From the NCBI GenBank assembly GCA_964615095.1, contig CAZTPX010000044.1:1-64000 (forward strand): 64,000 nucleotides of DNA, written 5' to 3'. The DNA comes from JANXQG01 sp964615095. GTDB taxonomy: Bacteria > Planctomycetota > Planctomycetia > Pirellulales > Thermoguttaceae. This document shows positions 29,774 to 38,815 of this stretch, in pieces (position 1 is the first letter of the stretch; every line of letters starts with the position of its first letter). Made by a program: the position numbers and the translations under genes. Below the pieces are notes generated by a model. It made no database searches and was not told where the DNA came from. It was given only the letters and a program-made list of their open reading frames with translations.

Positions 29774-30388
29774 ATGACACCCAAATTCATCTACTTCGAT
29801 CTTGGCAAAGTGCTCGTCGATTTCAGCTTCGAGCGGATGTTCCGCCAGATGGGCGAGGCGGCCGGAATTGAACCGCAGCAGGTGCAAGCCGTGCTGGCGG
29901 CGGGCCTGCAGGCAGACTATGAGATCGGCCGGCTCGACAGCCGTGCAGCCCATGAAGTCTTTTGCCGCCAGACCGGCACGCGACCCGACTACGAGGCGTT
30001 CTTGCTGGCCTGCAACGACATATTCACGCCCATCGACAGCATGCTGCCGGTAGTGGCACAGCTATACCACGCCGGCTATCGCTTGGGCATTCTTTCCAAT
30101 ACATGCGACGGCCACTGGAACTACTGTCTGCGGCGTTACACCATGTTGCGCGACTTCTTCTCGGTGTACGCCTTAAGTTTTGAGATCAGGGCGGCCAAGC
30201 CCGACAAGGCCATCTTCTGCCAGGCGGCCGAATTGGCCGGCTGCCAGCCCGAAGAGATTTTCTATACCGACGACATGCCCGGACACGTGGCCGGTGCGAA
30301 GAGTGTGGGCTTGGATGCGGTGGTGTATCAATCGACTCCGCAAATTGTGGCGGAACTGCGCAAGCGGGGCGTGGAGTTCAATTATTGA
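29774..30388 (+). CDS. HAD-superfamily hydrolase (subfamily IA)
   Basis: The product has 204 residues from ATG 29774. Motif I is IYFDLGKVLVD (nucleophile Asp; the usual second Asp is replaced by Gly, as in YihX-type proteins with FDLGNV). Motif II is ILSNTC, motif III lysine is in AAKPDKAIF and motif IV is FYTDDMPGHV. A helical cap lies between I and II. It is likely a small-molecule phosphatase; substrate unknown. Confidence 0.88.
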   Translation: MTPKFIYFDLGKVLVDFSFERMFRQMGEAAGIEPQQVQAVLAAGLQADYEIGRLDSRAAHEVFCRQTGTRPDYEAFLLACNDIFTPIDSMLPVVAQLYHAGYRLGILSNTCDGHWNYCLRRYTMLRDFFSVYALSFEIRAAKPDKAIFCQAAELAGCQPEEIFYTDDMPGHVAGAKSVGLDAVVYQSTPQIVAELRKRGVEFNY

Positions 30389-30396
30389 GAACCGCG

Positions 30397-31200
30397 TCAA
30401 GTTTCTCTGAGCACGATCCAGTCCCCCAGGCCCGGCCAGAGTTGTTGAATGGCAAACAGCAGCCGCGCCTTGCCCGGAACCACCAGTTCGGGCTTTCGTC
30501 GCTCGCAGGCCCGCAGGATCTGCGCGGCTAGCCACTGGGGCGGAATGGCTTTCGTCTTTACACCCGCCCCCGGTCGCCGGGCACGCTCGGGGATGTCTTC
30601 CAATCCTGCCAGCGGATAGAGCCGCGGGTCCTTGCGCTCGATCGGCCCGGGACACACCAGCAGGACATGCAACCCCTGCGGCCCAAGCTCCAAGCGGAGC
30701 TGTTGGGAATAGGCTGCCACAGCGTGCTTCGTGGCCGGGTAGGCTCCCACCCAACGCGACGCTGACTTGGCTGCCAGCGAACCGATATTCACAACGTGTC
30801 CGCGCGCGGCAAGTAAGTGCGGCGCCGCCGCCCGCGTGCAACGCACCAGGGCAATCAGATTCAACTCCATCAAGTCGCGGAACTGCTCGGGCGTGGTGTC
30901 CAACACTTTGCCGCGCATCGACCGGCCGGCGTTATTCACCAACACGTCGAGCTTGCCGTGTTGCCGGACCGTTTCTGCAAATAGCCGGTTGACGTCGGCT
31001 TGCTGCGTGATATCGGCCTGGATACCTGAGGCGTCGCAGCCGGCCGCTTGCATTTCGGCGGCCGCTTTCTGCACGGCATCGCCTTCCAGGCCGGCGATGA
31101 CGACCTTGGCCCCAGCCCCGCCGAACCCGTCGGCGATCACCCGTCCCAGCCCGCTGGAGCCGCCGGTCACGAGGACAGTTTTGTCTTTCCAATAACTCAT
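30397..31200 (-). CDS. Short-chain dehydrogenase/reductase
   Basis: The product has 267 residues from ATG 31200. The cofactor motif TGGSSGLG (residues ~12-19) and NNAG (~90), then catalytic Ser in IGSLAAKSA and YPATK (YxxxK), identify a classical SDR. A C-terminal extension of ~65 residues ends in a hydrophobic or amphipathic stretch (ARLLFAIQQLWPGLGDWIV), as in membrane-associated 3-ketosphinganine-reductase-like members. It is divergent from the pyruvate kinase gene. Confidence 0.9.
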   Translation of the reverse strand: MSYWKDKTVLVTGGSSGLGRVIADGFGGAGAKVVIAGLEGDAVQKAAAEMQAAGCDASGIQADITQQADVNRLFAETVRQHGKLDVLVNNAGRSMRGKVLDTTPEQFRDLMELNLIALVRCTRAAAPHLLAARGHVVNIGSLAAKSASRWVGAYPATKHAVAAYSQQLRLELGPQGLHVLLVCPGPIERKDPRLYPLAGLEDIPERARRPGAGVKTKAIPPQWLAAQILRACERRKPELVVPGKARLLFAIQQLWPGLGDWIVLRET

Positions 31201-31299
31201 GGCCGTTACCATACCAAAAAAAGACGCGGAAAACCAGGGCGGTGTGGTTGCTGTCCTGGCGGCCGTCGGGTAGACTGCCCTTGGAAAGGAACTGCCATC

Positions 31300-32847
31300 A
31301 TGCCTGATCGCCCTGTCCCACCGCCTCGTGATTCGCAAACCAAGATCGTGGCCACCGTCGGGCCGGCTTGCGACGGCGAGGAGAAACTGGCCGAGTTGAT
31401 TCGCGCCGGCGTCGACGTCTTCCGTCTCAATATGGCCCACGCCGACCACCGCCAGCAAGACGTCCGCCTGGCCGCAATTCGCCGTGCCGCCGCCAGCGTT
31501 GGCCATGAGGTGGCCGTGCTGGTCGATCTGGCCGGTCCCAAGATGCGGCTGGGCGAACTCCCCGGCGGACAGCTTCTCTGCAATACGGGCGAGCGGCTCT
31601 GCTTCGTGCGTACCGCTCCCGGAAAACAGCCGGCCGCCGTCACTCCGTCTGCAAACGTCACGACCGTTCCCACGACGGCCACGACGCCGGAAATAACGAC
31701 GACCTACGATCCCTTGATCGACGAACTGCAACCGGGCGATCGCGTCATGCTCGCCGACGGTATCGTCAGTCTCGTCGTGGAACAGGTCTGCAAGGATTCG
31801 GCCGAGTGCCGAGTCATGCAGTCGGGCTTGATCCGCAGCCGCCAGGGTGTGAACCTGCCCGGCGTCAAGCTCAGTGTCGCCGCGCTGAGCGACATCGACC
31901 GCGAGAACGCGGTTTGGACGGCCCAAAACGGCATCGATTTCGTGGGGCTGAGCTTCGTCCGCCGGCCCGAAGATGTGCGGGAACTGAAGGCCCTATTGGC
32001 GTCCGCGGCTGGTGGGCGGCCGGACGTTCCGCAGGTCATCGCCAAGATTGAAAAACCGGAAGCCCTCGATGCGCTGACGGAAGTCGTCGCGGCTGCCGAC
32101 GGCGTGATGGTCGCCCGCGGCGACCTGGGCGTGGAGATCGACATCGCCCAAGTAGCCGTGGCCCAGAAGCGGATCATCGCCGAATGCCGCCGCCAGCGAA
32201 AGCCGGTGATCATCGCCACCCAGATGTTGGACAGCATGCAGCACTCGCGGCTGCCCACGCGGGCGGAAGTCACCGACGTTTCCAACGCCATCCTCGACGG
32301 GGCCGACGCCTGCATGCTCTCGGGCGAAACGGCTGTGGGCGAATATCCCCGTGAGACCGTCGAGATGATGAACCGCATTGCCCTGGCCGCGGAACCTCTC
32401 TGCACCCATCGAGCCGAGGACGCATGCCCGTGTTGCCAAGGCCACGAAAAAGGCATGGGCCACCCCGCGCCTGGAGACGGATTGAACCTCGTGACGGAAG
32501 CGGTCGTTTACGAGGCGGGGGCGTTGGCCGAAAGAATCGACGCGCGGCTGATCATCGTCGCCTCGGCCAGCGGGGCGACCGCCCTGAGCCTGGCGAAGAA
32601 CCGCTTCCGCGTGCCCACGGTGGGTGTGAGCGATTCGGTGGCCACGCTGCGGCGGATGTGTCTCTACTGGGGCGTCATTCCCCTGGCCAGTGCGCCCGTC
32701 AACGACAGCCGGACGCTGGTCGCGTTTGTCAGTGCCTGGGGCAAGCAGCACGGTTTGTTGTCTTTGGGCGACCGTATCGTGCTCATCGCCGGCACCGGCA
32801 CGGCGATAACCACCCACAACTTGATCGTCGTGCATGAGGTGGAGTAG
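31300..32847 (+). CDS. pyk: Pyruvate kinase, divergent, predicted K+-independent
   Basis: The product has 515 residues from ATG 31300, with GGAAAGGA ten bases upstream. Family motifs: TKIVATVGPAC, VIAKIEKPEAL, MVARGDLGVEI, IATQMLDSMQ and SGETAVGEYP. The C-terminal effector domain is present (ASGATALSLAKNRF). Active-site differences are visible. The usual N-F-S-H is N-M-A-H (44-47), and D-T-K-G-P-E is D-L-A-G-P-K, so the positions equivalent to Thr113 and Glu117 of the muscle enzyme are Leu and Lys. It converts PEP and ADP to pyruvate and ATP. Confidence 0.93.
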   Translation: MPDRPVPPPRDSQTKIVATVGPACDGEEKLAELIRAGVDVFRLNMAHADHRQQDVRLAAIRRAAASVGHEVAVLVDLAGPKMRLGELPGGQLLCNTGERLCFVRTAPGKQPAAVTPSANVTTVPTTATTPEITTTYDPLIDELQPGDRVMLADGIVSLVVEQVCKDSAECRVMQSGLIRSRQGVNLPGVKLSVAALSDIDRENAVWTAQNGIDFVGLSFVRRPEDVRELKALLASAAGGRPDVPQVIAKIEKPEALDALTEVVAAADGVMVARGDLGVEIDIAQVAVAQKRIIAECRRQRKPVIIATQMLDSMQHSRLPTRAEVTDVSNAILDGADACMLSGETAVGEYPRETVEMMNRIALAAEPLCTHRAEDACPCCQGHEKGMGHPAPGDGLNLVTEAVVYEAGALAERIDARLIIVASASGATALSLAKNRFRVPTVGVSDSVATLRRMCLYWGVIPLASAPVNDSRTLVAFVSAWGKQHGLLSLGDRIVLIAGTGTAITTHNLIVVHEVE

Positions 32848-32873
32848 TCCCGTCCGGCAGAAGGGACCTACTG

Positions 32874-34286
32874 CTACGCCAGTCGCTGCGGGGCAATCTG
32901 TGTATCGCGATCGAGATACCGCCCGCCCCATAGCCAGAGGAGGCCGCCGAAAGCCAAGAATGCCGAGACCACGGCAATTCCAACCGACATGTTCCAGTAA
33001 CCGGACACCGCGCCGATAATCGGTGGCGAGATTACGTCGCCCAGCACGTGGATCACCAGGATATTTACGGCAAATCCGGCCGGCCGCATCATTGGATGGA
33101 CGACATTCGCCAGGATTGCATTCGTCGGCCCGGTGTTGACAAACATGAAGAAAACGGCCGCGAAGATCATGTACCACGCCCAAGGAAACGGCAGGACCAG
33201 GAACAGCAGCACGAAGGGCGCACTGAGCAGCAGTCCGGCCCCGGAAACGAGGAAGTATGAACCCGGCAACCGCGTGCGCAGCGCGTCGCCCAAAACACCG
33301 CCGGTTATGGTTCCGCCGAGCCCGGCCAGGGCAACGATGATTCCGAATACCGTCCGAGCCCCAACGCCAAACAGATCGGGAACCTGATGGGCCTCCAGGT
33401 AATCGGGCATCCAAAAGGCCAGGGCCCCCATGCCGAACGACATCGCCGTCATTCCCAGCGTATCGAGCACGAATGAGGGCGTCTGGAGCAGGATGCGGTA
33501 ATCGCTCCAGGTCATACGCCTGCGCGTGGAGACGGCGTCGGCCGCACCCGTGCGCGACTCGCGCATCACGAGCGATAGGATTCCCAGGATCAGCCCCGGG
33601 ATCATGACGACCAAGAAAGCCCAGCGCCAACTCTCGTGGGCCGGGTCCAGTTTCGTAACAAGGCCGCCCAGCTCTTTTCCCAGGATGCCCTCGATGCGCT
33701 GGTGGATGCCGGCCGCGTCCAGTTTCGCGATAAAGCCACCCAGGGCATAGCCCAGTGCGCCGCCCACGGGCATCGCCACATAGAACAGCGAAAGGATCTT
33801 TCCCCGCTTGGCAACGGGGAAACAATCCGAAAGAATCGTCGGCGCCAGCGGCCCATAGGCCCCTTCGCCCGCACCCACGAAACATCGCGTCATCAGCAGC
33901 ATGATGAATCCGGCAGCCAGCCCGCCGGCGCCCGTGGCCAGGCTCCAGATGAGCACGCCCACGGCGATCAGTTTCCACTTCGCTCGCGGCCACCGCGCCG
34001 CCAAGGCTCCAAACAGCGGCGCAGTGAGCATGTACGAGTTGAGAAAGGCCGAGGCCAGCAACCCCGATTGGGTCCGCGCCGCGGGGCCGCCGGGATCCTG
34101 TGGGAAAAACGACTGACGAATCTCCGGCTCAACCGCCGCCAGCACTTGGCGGTCGATGTAGTTGAAGAGATTCATCGCCAGTAACAGCCCCAAGGCCAAG
34201 TGGGCACCGGCAATCGGCCGCGGCGATCGATCGGGAGGATCCGGCGATTCTGCAGAAGCCTGAAGAGATTTATCCACGGGTGCCAT
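32874..34286 (-). CDS. MFS transporter (Spinster/ACS-like)
   Basis: The product has 470 residues with about twelve hydrophobic segments. The first membrane helix holds LLLAMNLFNYIDRQVLAAVEP, with the YIDR motif characteristic of Spinster and anion:cation symporter families. The loop-2 motif is LAARWPRAKWKLIAVG, and FVGAGEGAYGPLAPTILSDCFP follows helix 4. An atypical ~45-residue loop follows helix 5 (GGFIAKLDAAGIHQRIEGILGKEL). Substrate unknown, probably an organic acid or lipid. It is convergent with pyk after 26 bases. Confidence 0.9.
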   Translation of the reverse strand: MAPVDKSLQASAESPDPPDRSPRPIAGAHLALGLLLAMNLFNYIDRQVLAAVEPEIRQSFFPQDPGGPAARTQSGLLASAFLNSYMLTAPLFGALAARWPRAKWKLIAVGVLIWSLATGAGGLAAGFIMLLMTRCFVGAGEGAYGPLAPTILSDCFPVAKRGKILSLFYVAMPVGGALGYALGGFIAKLDAAGIHQRIEGILGKELGGLVTKLDPAHESWRWAFLVVMIPGLILGILSLVMRESRTGAADAVSTRRRMTWSDYRILLQTPSFVLDTLGMTAMSFGMGALAFWMPDYLEAHQVPDLFGVGARTVFGIIVALAGLGGTITGGVLGDALRTRLPGSYFLVSGAGLLLSAPFVLLFLVLPFPWAWYMIFAAVFFMFVNTGPTNAILANVVHPMMRPAGFAVNILVIHVLGDVISPPIIGAVSGYWNMSVGIAVVSAFLAFGGLLWLWGGRYLDRDTQIAPQRLA

Positions 34287-35056
34287 TACTATACCGGACT
34301 ATCCTGACTCGGGATCGTTACTTTCTGGGGGCCCATTCTTCCCCGGTCGGTATTGTTGGAGAAAACAGCGATCGGGGAAAGCCCAATCTCCGGAGTTTGC
34401 CCCGAAGGTTGTGACTCCTCTCACAACAATGGCGGCGATTGGCTAACCGTATAACGTCGAGAAACAAAGTGGGCCGGCCGATATGCCAAGGCGAACCGGT
34501 CCCACCCTCGACTGCGCAAAATCGATGTTGCTGTGGCCATGCGGTTTATCCTATTCTCGTTCCATCCGCTGTCGGGCAGATTTGGTCGTGCAGAATTGAA
34601 AAATAGGGTCCGACCGAAATATTCTATAAAGCCCGCGCGGCCCGTCAGAGCGCCGAACTTTGCATCACGTGGGATGATGAACTTCCGCTCTTTGGCGCGC
34701 GATATTTGCAACAGCCATCGCCACACGGCCGAATTTTCGCTCGCCCTGGCACGGGGATTTTCACGAATCGCTGCCCGGATTCCCTTGCCGCGCGATGAGG
34801 CTGTTTAATTTTTTGAAACAAATTGTTTCATTGGCTGGATTGCCTCAAAGGGGCGAGTTCAAAAATTCCGCAGACCAATAGTCCATAGCCGGTCTTCGAC
34901 CTACCTGCCGAAATTGGCAAGGATGAGAGCGTCCGGAAGAAATTGCGAAGATGCCCGATTGTTGGAGTCCCGCCTTTAGGCGGATTTTTCAGGCATTCCG
35001 GCTAAGGCCAAGACTCCAACCCGATCATTTCTTCCGAACGCGCTTAGACTACATCT
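34287..35056. other. Long intergenic region, no credible gene
   Basis: An ORF of 91 codons at 34533-34808 has no ribosome site, an Arg-rich composition and no recognisable domain, so I do not call it. The right part carries the inverted repeat at 34929-35043. Around 34800-34830 is AT-rich sequence (TTTTTTGAAACAAATTGTTTC, including a GAAACAAATTGTTTC palindrome at about 34814-34828). Confidence 0.55.
34929..35043. repeat. Nested inverted repeat downstream of thuA-like gene
   Basis: An outer pair GCGTCCGGAAGAAAT (34929) with ATTTCTTCCGAACGC (35027) and an inner pair GTTGGAGTC (34961) with GACTCCAAC (35012) flank a loop with CCGCCTTTAGGCGGA, itself a hairpin followed by TTTTT. It could be the terminator of the ThuA-like gene on the minus strand and also resembles a dispersed palindromic repeat. 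Confidence 0.65.
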
Positions 35057-35806
35057 TTACTTCGCAACTTTGCCCGTGGCTGCCCATTCGACTCCCCGCA
35101 CGATGATCGTGGTCACCTCGGGGGTGGCAATCGCTTTGGGGTCGTGTCCAAAGGCTGAATGGAAGACACGGCCTTTGCCATACTCCTTGGTGAAGACCAG
35201 CGGCTCGGTCTTCTTGCTCCAATCGGAATAGGCCTCGACGAGCACATGAATTGGTTCGCTGCCTGCGAGCTTGGCATACAGCTCGTCGTCGGCCTTAAAG
35301 TCTTCCAGACCGGCGGTGGCCGGATGGTGCTTGTCGGCAATCGTGGCCGCAAAGACTGCACGCGGCCCGTGGCCCGACTTACCCATTACCCAATACCGGC
35401 CGCACAACTTGCCGAATTCGTCCCACTTGGGGAACGATGCGCTGGCAAAATGCTCTACGAAAAAGCCCTTGCCGCTACGCACGAAATCCAAGAGGTTTTT
35501 CTTGGCCGCGTCGCTCAAAGGGGCCGTGCGATTGAAGCGATTCAATACCACCACGTCATAGGCATTCAATTTGTCGGCCGATTCCAACGGCTTGAGGTCC
35601 TCGCTCACCTGCACGTCAAACTTGCCGCTATCCACGAGGATCTTGCGGATTGCGGGCGTAGTCTCTTTCCACTTATGCACATCTACGTCGTCGCCGGTAA
35701 TGATCAAGACCTTGATCTTCGCGGGCGAATCTTCCGCGCAAACCGGGGAATTCCAGAGAGGGAGGGCCAAGCCAGCCAGGGCCACAATCGAAAGCAAGCG
35801 TCGCAT
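35057..35806 (-). CDS. Secreted ThuA-domain protein
   Basis: The product has 249 residues from ATG 35806. A signal peptide (RRLLSIVALAGLALPLWNSPVCA) is followed by a ThuA/trehalose-utilisation-type domain: IKVLIITGDDVDVHKWKE, YDVVVLNRF, LLDFVRSGKGFFVEHFA and a GRVFHSAFGHD ending. The fold is related to class I glutamine amidotransferases without an obvious catalytic Cys. In planctomycetes such proteins are common and secreted; a sugar-related role is inferred. Confidence 0.88.
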   Translation of the reverse strand: MRRLLSIVALAGLALPLWNSPVCAEDSPAKIKVLIITGDDVDVHKWKETTPAIRKILVDSGKFDVQVSEDLKPLESADKLNAYDVVVLNRFNRTAPLSDAAKKNLLDFVRSGKGFFVEHFASASFPKWDEFGKLCGRYWVMGKSGHGPRAVFAATIADKHHPATAGLEDFKADDELYAKLAGSEPIHVLVEAYSDWSKKTEPLVFTKEYGKGRVFHSAFGHDPKAIATPEVTTIIVRGVEWAATGKVAK

Positions 35807-36044
35807 GAGGGGATCCTTATTCTTGAAAAACAAACTGGGAAAACCTCCATGCTAGCGGCAGAAATTGCCGTGTCAAGCAAATTAGGTCCACTGCCCCTAC
35901 AGTCTCTCGTAATTATCCACCCCGCCTATCCGGCAAACTTCGGGTAATCCTCAAGATCCTCTTAATCCGAACCGATAAAACCGGTACGTCGCTTGGTCCA
36001 TTTTCCGCGGCGTGCGCGGTTTCCCGTATGTAAAGGTTACTCCA
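35807..36044. other. Divergent intergenic region
   Basis: No gene seen. It should contain promoters for the ThuA-like gene and for the 36045-38811 cluster. No clear promoter boxes were recognised. Confidence 0.45.
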
Positions 36045-36911
36045 ATGTCCACAGCGAACGACAAGCCTAATCTGGCGATTGAGTCCACGCCAACACGAGA
36101 GCCAACACCCCAGGTCTCAATCCATTGCTCTGACCTCCGTTTGCATGAGGACCAAGGGCTCCTTCTTGCCCAAATCCCGGATCTTGATCCAAAACCCACC
36201 CCTGCCGTGCCAAGGAGCCGGATCGACGGCCGAATCATTAGCCAGGCGCTATCGTTTAAGCTCGTTTTCGGCATAGGGATCGGCCTCGTGGTGGGGGCAA
36301 TCCTGCCTTATCTGTTTGGCAAAGTCAACCGGCCGGCAGAGCACGTTTCGGAACTTTCCACGTGGACCAGCCCGAACGGTGCCACGAGGAATACAGCGCC
36401 GACCACCGCGCCCGCGTGGCAGACTTCGCCTGCCCCTTCAGCACCAGTGGCAGGTCCACAAGCAACGCCCACCTTGCCGCCGGCAATCCTCTCTCCTCAA
36501 CCGCCTCGTTTCGGTGACAACCGGCCGACAACGCTGGCCGAGCCGGGCTGGCCGCAGCAGCGGCCGTCGCCCGCGTCGACCAGTAACTACATCAATCCGA
36601 CCAGGGACGGCGCCCCTGCGACAGACAATCGTGGCGTCCAGCAAGGCTTCGACCGGCCTGCGACTTCACAAACCTTGCAAGCCGACAATCGTAGCGATCC
36701 AGTCGCGCGCTTTGACGCTCCGGCCGGCGACTACACTCGCACTCCCCGCTACGGCAATCCCAATAGCGATTACCCGCCAGCCACGAATCAAGGCAATCTG
36801 CTGATGCCGCCGACAACACCTGGTGCAAACGCCAACTATCACGACGGGTCAATTCCACAACCGGGCGTTGCCCGTTTCGATGGTACGATCGCTCCTCCCC
36901 CCATTAGGTAA
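36045..36911 (+). CDS. Single-pass membrane protein with Pro/Thr-rich extracytoplasmic tail
   Basis: The product has 288 residues from ATG 36045. Residues ~75-100 (ALSFKLVFGIGIGLVVGAILPYLF) form one membrane span. The ~65 residues before it are polar, and the ~190 after it are low-complexity Pro/Thr/Asn/Gln with no recognised domain. The next gene starts five bases after the stop, so it belongs to a three-gene unit with the CpsD-like and ExeA-like ATPases. It may be the membrane anchor or copolymerase-like partner, by position only. Confidence 0.7.
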   Translation: MSTANDKPNLAIESTPTREPTPQVSIHCSDLRLHEDQGLLLAQIPDLDPKPTPAVPRSRIDGRIISQALSFKLVFGIGIGLVVGAILPYLFGKVNRPAEHVSELSTWTSPNGATRNTAPTTAPAWQTSPAPSAPVAGPQATPTLPPAILSPQPPRFGDNRPTTLAEPGWPQQRPSPASTSNYINPTRDGAPATDNRGVQQGFDRPATSQTLQADNRSDPVARFDAPAGDYTRTPRYGNPNSDYPPATNQGNLLMPPTTPGANANYHDGSIPQPGVARFDGTIAPPPIR

Positions 36912-36915
36912 AGCC

Positions 36916-37989
36916 ATGACCGCGCTAGATCGAGCAATCATGAAGGCCTATCGTTCGCCGACACCTGCGGGCGTTGCCGTTGCGGACGCACCTGTGACCG
37001 CGCCACATGTCGCGCCGCGTGCCGCGGTGCCGCTTTCCCAGGCCCTGGCCGAGTTGGCTGCCACGTCGACTGTCCCTCCCGAGACTATCGCCGCGGAGCC
37101 CGCCATTACGGCGCCCGTGGCCAGCGAAGCTGTTGCGGCTCCCGTCGGCCCATCGATCGCCGCCCTGTTGGACCAAAGCTACGAAGTGACAACGGTCGAC
37201 TTGAGCAATCCCTTAGCGGACGAAGCCGAGAAGAGCGCTCTCCTGTCGGCTGAAACGACTGCCGTGTCAAGTGCGCCCGTACCATCACAACTGGCACACA
37301 CCGCGGCGATTTCCGAGAGTTCCGGTCCGGCTCCCTGGCGTCCGTTGCTGCAAGTGGACCGCGTGGTCTGGCCGAGCGTCCACAATCGCTTGCAGGCCAC
37401 GGCTCCCGCGGCCATCCAACAGATGGCCGACGGCCTGTTGTCGATCTGCGCGGCGGGCAACAAAGTTGTGGGGCTGGCAAGTTGCACGCGCGGAGAAGGC
37501 GTCACGACGCTTCTCTTGGCTGCCGCACAAAAGTTACAATGCCAAGGCCGTAAGGTCGTGCTCGTGGATGCCGACTGGAGCAACCCGCAATTGGCTCAAA
37601 GCCTGGGCCTTCTGCCACAAATCGGCTGGGAAGAAACACTCTGCGGCGGCCTGCCGCTGGAAGAAGTCGTGATCGAATCGCTCGCCGACGGTCTGGCGGT
37701 CTTGCCGGTCCGCGAGCCGTCGGCGAGTTCGATCGCGCAAGCGCAAATCGCGGCCACCTTCGAGATCCTCGCCCGGGAATTCGACCTCGTCCTGGTCGAT
37801 CTCGGTCCGTTGGATGAAGTGCGGGACGGCAACGCCGCTTTGGGCGAGGTGGCCGCGCGCATGGATGCCGTCGTCCTCGTGCAAAACGTCCGCGTCACGA
37901 CGCCCAATCGGCTGGCCGAGGTACGGCAACGCCTGGCCGCGTCGAATTTGCGTCACGCCGGTACCATCCAGAACTTTGTCGCCGGGTAA
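36916..37989 (+). CDS. CpsD/MinD-like ATPase with degenerate P-loop
   Basis: The product has 357 residues. The first ~180 residues are an Ala/Pro-rich, low-complexity region. From ~183 the fold matches bacterial tyrosine-kinase/ParA-type ATPases: VVGLASCTRGEGVTTLLLAAA, VVLVDADWSNPQLAQSLG and VLVDLGPLDEV. In the usual GEGKST the lysine is Val (V196), so ATP hydrolysis may be lost or altered. No C-terminal tyrosine cluster is present. In exopolysaccharide loci this protein works with a Wzz-like membrane partner; both neighbours fit such a locus. Confidence 0.8.
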   Translation: MTALDRAIMKAYRSPTPAGVAVADAPVTAPHVAPRAAVPLSQALAELAATSTVPPETIAAEPAITAPVASEAVAAPVGPSIAALLDQSYEVTTVDLSNPLADEAEKSALLSAETTAVSSAPVPSQLAHTAAISESSGPAPWRPLLQVDRVVWPSVHNRLQATAPAAIQQMADGLLSICAAGNKVVGLASCTRGEGVTTLLLAAAQKLQCQGRKVVLVDADWSNPQLAQSLGLLPQIGWEETLCGGLPLEEVVIESLADGLAVLPVREPSASSIAQAQIAATFEILAREFDLVLVDLGPLDEVRDGNAALGEVAARMDAVVLVQNVRVTTPNRLAEVRQRLAASNLRHAGTIQNFVAG

Positions 37990-37995
37990 GCCACC

Positions 37996-38811
37996 ATGTA
38001 TGAATCTTATTGGCAGCTCGACCAGAAGCCGTTCGAGAACTCGACCGATCCGCAGTTCTATTTCCCTGGTGAAACCCACCAGGCCGCGTTGCTGAAGCTG
38101 CGTTACGCCGTCGAGAACCGCCGCGGCGGGGCCCTGCTGGCCGGGGCGGCGGGCACGGGCAAGACGCTCCTGCTTTCCATGCTCCGCCAGGCGCTGGGTG
38201 AGACCTATTCACCTTTCATCCACTTCGTCTACCCGCAGATGTCGCCGGCCGAATTGCTGGCCTATTTGGCCGACGAGTTCGACGGCGGCGGCTACTCCGG
38301 CATCGCCGTGCATGAAAGCGTGCGGCGAATCCAAAATGCCTTGCGGGAAAGCGGCGAAAAAGGCCGGCACCCCGTGGTCGTCGTCGACGAGGCCCATCTC
38401 CTGGAAAGCAGCCCGATGCTGGAAACGCTGCGGATGCTGCTGAACTTCGGCTCCGACGGCAAGACGGGCATGACGCTGATCCTCGTCGGCCAGCCGGGTA
38501 TTCTGCCGCTTTTGGATCGCACGCCGCAACTGGAGGAACGCTTGGGCGTGAAGTGCCTCTTGCGCCCCTTCACGGCCAGCGAGACGGGCCAGTACGTGGC
38601 CCATCGCCTGCAAGTGGCGGGCACCGTGCGGCCGATTGTCGCCGCCGAAGCCGTGCCCACGCTCTTCGAACTCACGCGCGGCATCCCGCGGCAGATCAAT
38701 CGTCTTTGCGACCTGGCCCTGCTGGTCGGCTTTGCCGAAGAGCAGCAGACGCTTTCTGCCGCGCACTTCGAGGCCGTTTGTCGCGAACTCGTGGCAGTCG
38801 TGCCGGAGTAA
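37996..38811 (+). CDS. ExeA-like AAA ATPase (polysaccharide/secretion-locus type)
   Basis: The product has 271 residues with the ExeA/GspA N-terminal sequence YESYWQLDQKPFENSTDPQFYF. The Walker A is GAAGTGKT (50-57) and Walker B VVVVDEAHLLE (~126). The sensor region LILVGQPGIL and RGIPRQINRLCDLALL complete an AAA domain. Proteins of this shape sit beside CpsD-like kinases in exopolysaccharide and exosortase loci. It starts six bases after the previous stop. PEP-CTERM proteins occur elsewhere in the window, so an exosortase-linked role is possible. Confidence 0.88.
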   Translation: MYESYWQLDQKPFENSTDPQFYFPGETHQAALLKLRYAVENRRGGALLAGAAGTGKTLLLSMLRQALGETYSPFIHFVYPQMSPAELLAYLADEFDGGGYSGIAVHESVRRIQNALRESGEKGRHPVVVVDEAHLLESSPMLETLRMLLNFGSDGKTGMTLILVGQPGILPLLDRTPQLEERLGVKCLLRPFTASETGQYVAHRLQVAGTVRPIVAAEAVPTLFELTRGIPRQINRLCDLALLVGFAEEQQTLSAAHFEAVCRELVAVVPE

Positions 38812-38815
38812 GAGT

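Noticed and set aside
31201..31926. Upstream extension of the SDR frame over pyruvate kinase
   Set aside because: The extension is antisense to pyk; the SDR begins naturally at the ATG at 31200.
34533..34808. 91-codon plus-strand ORF
   Set aside because: No ribosome site, unusual Arg-rich composition and no recognisable domain.
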